From assembly GCF_023544445.1 (NCBI RefSeq), contig NZ_JALPVJ010000028.1:53235-117234 (forward strand): 64,000 nucleotides of DNA, given 5' to 3'. The position numbers and the translations under genes are program-made. Shown here in pieces: positions 58,494 to 64,000 of the stretch (the stretch's first letter is position 1; every line of letters begins with the position of its first letter). The DNA is from Actinoplanes sp. M2I2. Lineage in GTDB: Bacteria; Actinomycetota; Actinomycetes; Mycobacteriales; Micromonosporaceae. Under the pieces are notes generated by a model. It saw only the letters and a list, made by a program, of their open reading frames with translations, did not search any database and was not told the DNA's origin.

Positions 58494-60162
58494 TCATTGC
58501 GGTGGTGTAGGAGGCTCGGTCGAAGTCGGCGTAGGCGCCCTCGCGGCCCAGGTCCTGCGCCCACAGGCCGACGAAGGCGCCGGTGAAGCCCCATGCGGCC
58601 GGTTCGCCGTCGACCACGTGGGCGGCGAACTCGTCGGAGAGGATCGTGGCGTCGAAGGACGGGCCGGCCTGGTGCCACACCGAGTCGTCCGCCGCGCCGG
58701 GGAAGGCGTACCCGAAGGAGAGGGACGGGCCCTCGAAGCGCAAGCGCAGGCGGACCGGGCCGGGAGCCGGGACGGGGGTGCGGACGCCGGGGACGACGGT
58801 GACGTGGCCGCTGTCGCAGGCCAGCATGTCGAGGACGGGGCTGCCGTCGTCGTCGGCGGTCACGTGCAGGAAGTACCAGTTGCGGGTGTTGTAGTAGGCG
58901 GTGATGCCCGCGAGCTGGCGATAGTTGCGGGGCCCGAAATCCATCACGGCTTCGAACTCGCAGTCGGCCGCGACGACCCGGCGGGCGACCAGGCTCGGCC
59001 GGTGGCGGCCCATGGGGGACAGGCCGCCGTAGAGGCGCAGGTGCGAGGGGCGCTCGGTCAGCGAGACCCAGTCCGGCGTGGCCGGGCGGCGCAGCGTCGA
59101 CCAGTTCACCCCGAGGGCCGGCGCGTCGAAGTCGTCGTCCTCGACCTGTTCCGACGACACCGGAGCCTCGAGCGGGACGTCCACACCGATCGGCGCGGGA
59201 ACGATGTCGGCCGGGCGGCCGTCGCCGACGCGCGGCCAGCCCTGGTCGGTCCAGGTGACCTCCTGGATCGCCGACTCGCGGCCGAGCACGCACCGGCCCA
59301 GCGGCGTGTACGGGCGGGCGACCAGATGGGCCAGATACCACTGACCGGCCGCGGTTTCGACCAGGCTGCCGTGGCCGGCTTTCTGCAGCGTGAGCGAGGG
59401 GTCGCCGGCCGAGGTCAGCAGCGGGCCGGCCGGGTCGGCGAGGTAGGGGCCGAGCAGATGACTCGAGCGGGCGACCGTGACCTGGTGCTCCCAGCTCGTG
59501 CCGCCCTCGGCCGTGACCAGGTAATACCAGCCGTCCTTGCGGTACAGGACGGGCGCCTCGGTGGTCGCGGCCGACGTGCCCTCGAAGATCATGTGCTCCG
59601 GGCCGATCAGCGTGCGCGCCTGCCGGTCGTACTGCTGGATCGAGATGCCCCGGAAACGGTTTCGGCCCGGCCGCCAGTCGGCCACCATCGACAACATCCA
59701 GGTGGTGCCGTCGTCGTCATGGAAGAGCGAGGCGTCGAAGCCCCGCCCGTGCAGCACGACCGGATCGGACCACGGACCGGTCGGGGAGGGTCCGGAGACG
59801 AGGTAGTTCTGCGGGTCCCAGTAGCCGCCGGCGAAGGTGGCCACATCGGAGAACAGCAGATGGAACTCGCCGTCGGCGTACGTGAGATTGGGCGCCCAGA
59901 CACCGTTCGAGTCGCCGGAGCCGGTCAGGTCGAGCAGGCGCTTGTCGTTGAGCGCGCCGCCCAGCGGCGTCCAGTCGACCAGGTTGACCGAGTGGTGGAT
60001 CCGCACTCCCGGATACCACTCGAAGGTGGACGTCGCGATGTAGTAATCGCTGCCCACGCGCAGGATCGAAGGGTCCGGGTGGAAGCCCGCCAGGACCGGG
60101 TTGTGGATCGCCCGGTGGCCGGTGGTGGCTGTGCTGAGGGTGCCGGCTTCGGCGCTCGTCAT
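58477..60162 (-). CDS. GH43-family beta-xylosidase/arabinofuranosidase-like enzyme
   Basis: A 561-residue glycoside hydrolase, apparently cytoplasmic (no signal peptide). N-terminal five-bladed GH43 propeller (about 18-310): NPVLAGFHPDPSILRVG with the catalytic aspartate in PDPS, DASLFHDDDGTTWML, and EAPVLYRKDGWYYL with the acid glutamate. A beta-sandwich domain follows to about 555 (GH43_11-like XynB architecture). It probably trims xylo-oligosaccharides. Start 60162 (ATG). Its last five codons are copied in the downstream 17-bp repeat. An inverted repeat at 60191-60212 may be its operator. Confidence 0.9.
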   Translation of the reverse strand: MTSAEAGTLSTATTGHRAIHNPVLAGFHPDPSILRVGSDYYIATSTFEWYPGVRIHHSVNLVDWTPLGGALNDKRLLDLTGSGDSNGVWAPNLTYADGEFHLLFSDVATFAGGYWDPQNYLVSGPSPTGPWSDPVVLHGRGFDASLFHDDDGTTWMLSMVADWRPGRNRFRGISIQQYDRQARTLIGPEHMIFEGTSAATTEAPVLYRKDGWYYLVTAEGGTSWEHQVTVARSSHLLGPYLADPAGPLLTSAGDPSLTLQKAGHGSLVETAAGQWYLAHLVARPYTPLGRCVLGRESAIQEVTWTDQGWPRVGDGRPADIVPAPIGVDVPLEAPVSSEQVEDDDFDAPALGVNWSTLRRPATPDWVSLTERPSHLRLYGGLSPMGRHRPSLVARRVVAADCEFEAVMDFGPRNYRQLAGITAYYNTRNWYFLHVTADDDGSPVLDMLACDSGHVTVVPGVRTPVPAPGPVRLRLRFEGPSLSFGYAFPGAADDSVWHQAGPSFDATILSDEFAAHVVDGEPAAWGFTGAFVGLWAQDLGREGAYADFDRASYTTAMKPTEA

Positions 60163-60190
60163 GGTTGTCCCCTGCCGCTCGATCCCCGTA

Positions 60191-60212
60191 AGTTCCGGAC
60201 TCTACCGCAACT
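60191..60212. promoter_or_regulatory. Imperfect inverted repeat upstream of GH43
   Basis: AGTTCCGG (60191-60198), six bases, then CCGCAACT (60205-60212): seven of eight positions pair. It is 29 bases upstream of the GH43 start codon, a typical spot for a sugar-responsive repressor site. No regulator gene is adjacent. Confidence 0.35.
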
Positions 60213-60284
60213 TGCACCTCCGGCGGCGACCCTTTTACATCGATACGCATGAACCGTTCCTGGACGCGGCAGGCGGCCCGAGAC

Positions 60285-60804
60285 GATGGCGGCGGTGGTT
60301 GTTGAGCGGTTGGTTTCGCGGTGTGTGGCCTGCGGCGATGGCGGCGGTGGTTGTTGAGCGGTTGGTTTCGCGGTGTGTGGCCTGCGGCGATGGCAACGGC
60401 GGTTGTTCACCGGTTGGTTCCTCTGCGGGCGGCCCCCCGATGATGACGGCGGCGGTTCTTCACCGGTCGGCTCCGCGGCGGGTGGTTTAGGACGATGGCG
60501 GCGGTGGTTGTTCACTGGGCGGTTCCGGGGTGGGTGGCCTACGACGCTCACGGCGATTGTTCACTGATTGGCTTGCGCCGGTCGGCGTACGACATCGCTC
60601 CTGGCGGTTGTTCACCGAGTGGCTCCGCGCCGGCGGGGCGGCGTCAGTGAGAGCTGTTCGATCGTCGGCCATCAGCGGGGCAAGCAGCTGTGGATGGGGA
60701 GAGGCCTTCGCGCTGGTGGTTTATGACGACGCTCTCGGCGGTTGTTCACGGATTAATTTCGGGCCGAGCGCCCTACGATGATCCTCCCGGCGGTTGTTTA
60801 CTCG
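60285..60804. repeat. 52-bp degenerate minisatellite reaching the MTHFR-like stop codon
   Basis: Units of about 52 bases, two of them identical over 52 bases (60285-60336, 60337-60388) and then diverging, with gaps, to a good copy at 60725-60776 and a final partial copy from 60777. Each carries the word GGCGGTTGTTCAC or close. The last copies include the stop codon and the final codons of the minus-strand MTHFR-like gene. It fills the whole 600-base gap between the GH43 and MTHFR-like genes; no other gene is seen there. Confidence 0.85.
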
Positions 60805-61663
60805 ATTCGTCGCGGGTCGTGTCGCGGAAAGCGTTGATCCACTGTGTCGTGGCGCGCAGGCCGCCGAACGTGTAGAAGTGCAGCTTGACGTCGCCGTGCC
60901 GCTCAGGGTGGTAGTCGGTGGCCAGCGCGCGCAGGAAGCCGTCCGGCCCCGCGGTGGCGGGCAGGTCGGCGCCGAACCGCCGGGTTAGTCCGGCACCCGT
61001 GGCGACCCCGAGCCGGGTCGCGTACCGGATCAGCCGGCGCACACCGGCCGGCCCGGGAACGCCGACGCGGATCGGGACGCCGATGCCGCGTTCCCGGACG
61101 GCGGCGATCCAGTCGAGCACCGGGTCGGCGTCGAACCCGAACTGCGTGATCACCTCACCGCCGAGACCCCGGTCGGCCAGGGCGGCGAGCTTGCCGGCGA
61201 GCGTCGGCCACAGAACGTGATCGGGGATCCCGGGATGACCCTCCGGATACCCGGCGATACTCACTCGCCGTACGCCGTGCTGCTCCAGGCCCGAGTCGAT
61301 CACCGAGAGCGAGTCCTCGAACGGTCCGCGCGCCTCGGCCGGGTCACCGCCGGCCACGAAGACGTTGTCGGCTGCGCCCACCCGGCGCAACGCCTCGAGA
61401 AACCCGGCGAGCTCGGCCCGCGACGACAGCCGGCGTGCCGAGATGTGCGGAACAGGCGTGAACCCGTACGCCCGGACGGCCGCGGCCGCCCCCACCCGCA
61501 GCGCCGTGTCCTCCCCGGCGAGAAACGTGATGTTGATGCGAGTGCCGGAAGGTACGAGGTCACGGGCGGCGGTCAGCTCGTCCACGTCCCGACCGGTCAT
61601 CTCGAGCGAGTGATCGTCGAGCAGTCCGGCCATCTTCGCCGCCGCGGCGTCCGATTCCATCAT
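60773..61663 (-). CDS. Methylenetetrahydrofolate reductase-family protein
   Basis: A 296-residue TIM-barrel protein of the MTHFR/FAD-folate family. Seen: LEMTGRDVDELTA, INITFLAGED, PVPHISARRLSSRAEL, DNVFVAGGDP (family GGD motif), VSIAGYPEGHP, ITQFGFDADP and FYTFGG near the end. It is shorter and more divergent than the housekeeping MetF, so may serve a side pathway such as demethylation. ATG 61663 (or 61660) is preferred; the open frame from 61828 begins with a low-complexity stretch. The C-terminal tail SSKQPPGGSS is encoded by the adjacent minisatellite unit. Confidence 0.85.
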   Translation of the reverse strand: MMESDAAAAKMAGLLDDHSLEMTGRDVDELTAARDLVPSGTRINITFLAGEDTALRVGAAAAVRAYGFTPVPHISARRLSSRAELAGFLEALRRVGAADNVFVAGGDPAEARGPFEDSLSVIDSGLEQHGVRRVSIAGYPEGHPGIPDHVLWPTLAGKLAALADRGLGGEVITQFGFDADPVLDWIAAVRERGIGVPIRVGVPGPAGVRRLIRYATRLGVATGAGLTRRFGADLPATAGPDGFLRALATDYHPERHGDVKLHFYTFGGLRATTQWINAFRDTTRDESSKQPPGGSS

Positions 61664-61807
61664 TCCCTCTGTGGCAGGCGAGTCTCGCCGCGACCCGACT
61701 ACCGGATGTGAACGCGCGGCCTCACCACTATCGTCGCCCGCGCCCGCGCCCGCGCCCGATGGCGGACCACCGTCGGCGTTACAGCTCTCATCGTCCCCGC
61801 TGGCCGG

Positions 61808-61863
61808 CCTCCATCGGTCGACCTCCACCGGTCAGCCTCTACCGGTCAGCCTCCACCGGTCAG
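61808..61863. repeat. 14-bp minisatellite, four copies
   Basis: Units CCTCCAYCGGTCRA/G at 61808, 61822, 61836 and 61850. The array starts 17 bases beyond the thioesterase stop codon (61880-61882, minus strand). On that strand three of the four units carry TGACC. A CCGCGC microsatellite also occurs near 61740-61760. Confidence 0.85.
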
Positions 61864-61879
61864 GCTGCGTGGGGGAGGG

Positions 61880-62317
61880 TCAGGGGCGTAGCAGGGTGGC
61901 GGCCAAGGCTCGGCCCTCGTCCGTCCAGGGAGCCGGGCGCATGGTGGCGGGGTCGAGGCGGACGTTGACTCGGCGGCCCTCGGCGTAGACGGTCGTGCCG
62001 TCCGCGGCGGTCACCTGGAAGCCGTATTCGGCGCTTGTCGTTCCCATGTGGTCGAGCCAGAAGCGGATGTCGATGTCGCCGGTGCTGCGGATGGGGTTGT
62101 GGAAAGTGATCTGGTATTCGCGAACCACGTTGAACGCGTCGGGCGTGGTGGGGCGGCCGCCGGTGAAGGTCACGCCGCGTTCGCTCCACCAGACGATGAT
62201 GGCCCTTTCGACCAGGACGGCGTACCGCGAGTTGTGGAGAACGCCCATCGCGTCGAGGTCGTCGAAATGCACAGCCTGGGGGACGACAGCGCCGTAGGTG
62301 TGGACAGCGGTGGTCAT
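61880..62317 (-). CDS. Hotdog-fold (4HBT) thioesterase
   Basis: A 145-residue acyl-CoA thioesterase of the 4HBT hotdog group. The catalytic region HFDDLDAMGVLHNSRYAVLVERA is complete (D in LDAMG, tyrosine/leucine pattern), and FNVVREYQITFHNPI continues the sheet. It probably cleaves small acyl-CoAs. It overlaps the TetR start by ATGA, so the two form one operon with autoregulation likely. ATG at 62317. Confidence 0.88.
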   Translation of the reverse strand: MTTAVHTYGAVVPQAVHFDDLDAMGVLHNSRYAVLVERAIIVWWSERGVTFTGGRPTTPDAFNVVREYQITFHNPIRSTGDIDIRFWLDHMGTTSAEYGFQVTAADGTTVYAEGRRVNVRLDPATMRPAPWTDEGRALAATLLRP

Positions 62318-62961
62318 GTCAGCTCCGGAAGGATCGTCGGGTCGGTGGCAACAGCTCGTAGATGGCCGAGCAAAGCTCGACGGGCCTGGCGGAACGTGGG
62401 CGCGGCGCCGAGCACGGGCGCCTGCATCACCGCGCAGACCCCCAGAGATTCCGTCTCGTACGCGATGCTGCTCGGATCGGTGCCGGCGCGCACCTCGCCC
62501 AGCGTGACGGCGTCGGTGGCCAGGTTGGTGAGGAAGCCCATCCAGTCGCGCAACTCCACAGCCAACTGGTTGCGTACAGCCCCCGGGCGCTCGTTGAACT
62601 CGAAATGCGCGTTCGCGAAGAAGCAGCGGCCCGGCAGCGCACCGGACTCGTAGAAGTCGAGCCGCCGGTTGTGCACAGCCCACAGCCGCCGCACCCCGCG
62701 CGGCGCCTCCAGGGCCGGGCTGATGACTTCGTCGGTCCACTGAACGCGCGCGTGGGCGATCACGGCCAATTGCAGCGCTTCCTTGGAGCGCCAGTGCGCG
62801 AACAGGCCCGACTTGCTGACCCCGAGCGCGTCGGCGACCTGGCTGAGGGACAGGCCGTCGAGGCCCGCCGCCGTGGCCAGTTGCAAAGCCTGATCGAGCA
62901 CGGCTGTACGGGTGCGCTCGCCCCGCAGGAGCCTGCCGTCCGCCGTCATGTTGTCGACCAT
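62314..62961 (-). CDS. TetR/AcrR-family transcriptional regulator
   Basis: A 215-residue TetR-family repressor. The HTH lies at about 12-58 (RTRTAVLDQALQLATAAGLDGLSLSQVADALGVSKSGLFAHWRSKE), and a ligand-binding helical domain follows with four cysteines. Starts at ATG 62961 (or 62949); a palindrome of the TetR kind (ACGANCGNNCGNTCGT) begins 6 bases upstream at 62967-62982, so it likely represses its own operon with the thioesterase and the divergent methyltransferase. Confidence 0.9.
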   Translation of the reverse strand: MVDNMTADGRLLRGERTRTAVLDQALQLATAAGLDGLSLSQVADALGVSKSGLFAHWRSKEALQLAVIAHARVQWTDEVISPALEAPRGVRRLWAVHNRRLDFYESGALPGRCFFANAHFEFNERPGAVRNQLAVELRDWMGFLTNLATDAVTLGEVRAGTDPSSIAYETESLGVCAVMQAPVLGAAPTFRQARRALLGHLRAVATDPTILPELT

Positions 62962-62966
62962 ACAAA

Positions 62967-62982
62967 ACGACCGACCGTTCGT
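62967..62982. promoter_or_regulatory. Candidate TetR operator
   Basis: ACGACCGACCGTTCGT is an inverted repeat with 12 of 16 positions symmetric (ACGANCGNNCGNTCGT). It lies between the divergent TetR (start 62961) and methyltransferase (start 63012) genes. Confidence 0.6.
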
Positions 62983-63011
62983 AAAGATAGTTGTCGTGTT
63001 GACTAGTACAC

Positions 63012-63761
63012 GTGGACCGTCAACGTGTCAGCGCCCTGGCGCACACTCATCACCCGATCGCCGCCCCGGTCAGCGGCGTCAACGTGAACAAGCTCCTGCG
63101 CCGCGCGGGCCGTGGACCGGCGGCCCGCATTCTCGATCTGGGGTGTGGACAAGCCGCCTGGGCGATGCAGGCGTTGGCTCACCACCCCGATGGCCACGCC
63201 GACGCCGTCGACCTGAGCGCGGATGCTCTGGAACGCGCGGAAGCCATGGCGACCATGCGGGAACTCGCGGACCGTCTGACATTGCACGAGCGCGACGCGC
63301 GCACCTACGTGCCGGACGGCGACTACGACCTGGTGCTCTGCGTCGGCGCCACGCACGCCTTCGGCGGCTTCGCCGGGACGCTCGAGCTGGCCGGCCGCCA
63401 CGTGAACCCACACGGGGTCCTGATCGTGGGCGACGGATTCTGGGAGACCACCCCGACGCCGCAGGCGCTCGCGGCGCTCGATGCCAAACCATCCGACCTC
63501 ACCGATCTGCCCGGCCTGATCGACACGGCCGCCGACGCGGGCTGGTACCCCGTCTATGCCCACGTGAGCGACCCGGCCGAGTGGGACGACTACGAGTGGT
63601 CGTGGACCGGTTCCCTGCTCGAGTGGGCGGTCGAGAACCCCGGCCACCCGGACGCCCCCGAAGCCGCCCGCATAGCGCAGGAACATCGGAACGAGTGGCT
63701 GCGCGGCTACCGCGGCGTTCTGGGCTTCGCGACGCTGGTCCTCCGCCGCCAGACGCTGTAG
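63012..63761 (+). CDS. SAM-dependent methyltransferase
   Basis: A 249-residue class I methyltransferase: motif I ARILDLGCGQAAWAMQAL near 39-56, acidic residue in AVDLSADAL, and YDLVLCVGATHAFGG as motif IV. The middle of the protein has an unusual DGFWETTPTPQAL insertion. It resembles small actinobacterial methyltransferases of unknown substrate. GTG at 63012. Divergent from the TetR/thioesterase operon and probably under the same operator. Confidence 0.87.
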   Translation: MDRQRVSALAHTHHPIAAPVSGVNVNKLLRRAGRGPAARILDLGCGQAAWAMQALAHHPDGHADAVDLSADALERAEAMATMRELADRLTLHERDARTYVPDGDYDLVLCVGATHAFGGFAGTLELAGRHVNPHGVLIVGDGFWETTPTPQALAALDAKPSDLTDLPGLIDTAADAGWYPVYAHVSDPAEWDDYEWSWTGSLLEWAVENPGHPDAPEAARIAQEHRNEWLRGYRGVLGFATLVLRRQTL

Positions 63762-63918
63762 GCGAGCTCCCGCTTCCGGCCGCACACTTCAGCGGGTCTG
63801 CTCAGTTGGTCGGCTCGGCGGGCAGGCGAGCCTGGCGGGCGGACTTGGTGGCGGCCTTGGCGGCAGGCGGTGGGCGAGCTTGGCGGCCAAGCTCGATGGG
63901 CGGGCTTGGCGGCGAGCT

Positions 63919-64000
63919 CGGCCTGCGGCCTGCGGGCAGCGGCCTGCGGCCTGCGGGCGGCGGCCTGCGGGCGGCGGCCTGCGGGCGGCGGCCTGCGGGC
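63919..64000. repeat. 14-bp GC-rich minisatellite at the window edge
   Basis: Units of GGCCTGCGGGCGGC repeat to the end of the window, with a shorter GGCCTGC/GGGCAGC mosaic before them (from about 63919). The stretch 63762-63918 before it is also GC-rich and repetitive (GGCGGxCTTGGCGG words) and has no convincing gene. The array continues past the window. Confidence 0.75.

Noticed and set aside
1..64000. tRNA, rRNA, insertion sequence or prophage
   Set aside because: No tRNA-like cloverleaf arms, transposase domain, integrase or phage structural gene could be found on reading the intergenic regions and frames.

Overview
The window is high-GC actinobacterial chromosome. GTG starts, ATGA start-stop overlaps, many NarL-type two-component pairs, DivIVA, SARP/BTAD, F420/LLM-type and 13E12-type HNH genes, and a GH5 mannanase with a CBM2 all fit a filamentous actinomycete; gene content and style suggest Micromonosporaceae (Actinoplanes-like), which is an inference. 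No rRNA, tRNA, insertion sequence, CRISPR array or phage module was seen. It is ordinary chromosome with small operons and an unusual number of short tandem-repeat arrays.

Layout. 1-7.1 kb: tail of a NarK nitrate transporter, a 1.1 kb gene-free stretch with a 40-bp minisatellite, an HNH/DUF222 gene behind an SOS-like box, then two overlapping clpP genes behind a perfect 7-3-7 palindrome and a ClgR/PopR-type regulator ending in LAA. 7.1-14.7 kb: a PH-like hypothetical, a decayed PAP2 gene, a PLP decarboxylase, small membrane proteins, a two-component system, a second LAA-ended ClgR/PopR-type regulator, a CGNR regulator and an EamA exporter. 14.7-22.4 kb: a wrecked winged-helix gene, DedA, a K+ channel with two RCK domains plus a small membrane partner, VOC and S51 peptidase genes, and a secreted LVIVD protein. 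22.5-31.4 kb: DUF305, a nitronate monooxygenase/thiolase-like pair, an arginase-like gene, a GAF-kinase/NarL pair divergent from an SDR/QueA-like pair, and a GNAT. 31.6-39.6 kb: lipase, orphan ABC binding lipoprotein, metallo-hydrolase, LLM oxidoreductase, methyltransferase, LCP cell-wall ligase and a secreted trypsin. 39.7-48.8 kb: aldehyde dehydrogenase abutting a 1032-aa HEAT-like solenoid gene, methyltransferase, an alpha/beta-hydrolase fused to a LuxR HTH, DUF3500, an unknown gene and DivIVA. 48.9-55 kb: a DrrAB-type ABC exporter beside a SARP/NB-ARC regulator, and an AI-2E family protein. 55-64 kb: GH5 mannanase, an ECF sigma/membrane-protein pair, GH43 xylosidase, an MTHFR-like gene, and a TetR/thioesterase operon divergent from a methyltransferase.

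The most interesting signals are: (1) several minisatellites whose last unit contains the stop codon of the adjacent gene, so the unit looks like a tandem copy of that gene's own 3' end and repeats stop codons downstream; (2) a self-contained ClpP module (clpP pair, palindromic operator, two regulators with candidate LAA degrons); (3) the hydrolase-LuxR fusion, the huge HEAT-like protein and the small operons of poorly known partners.
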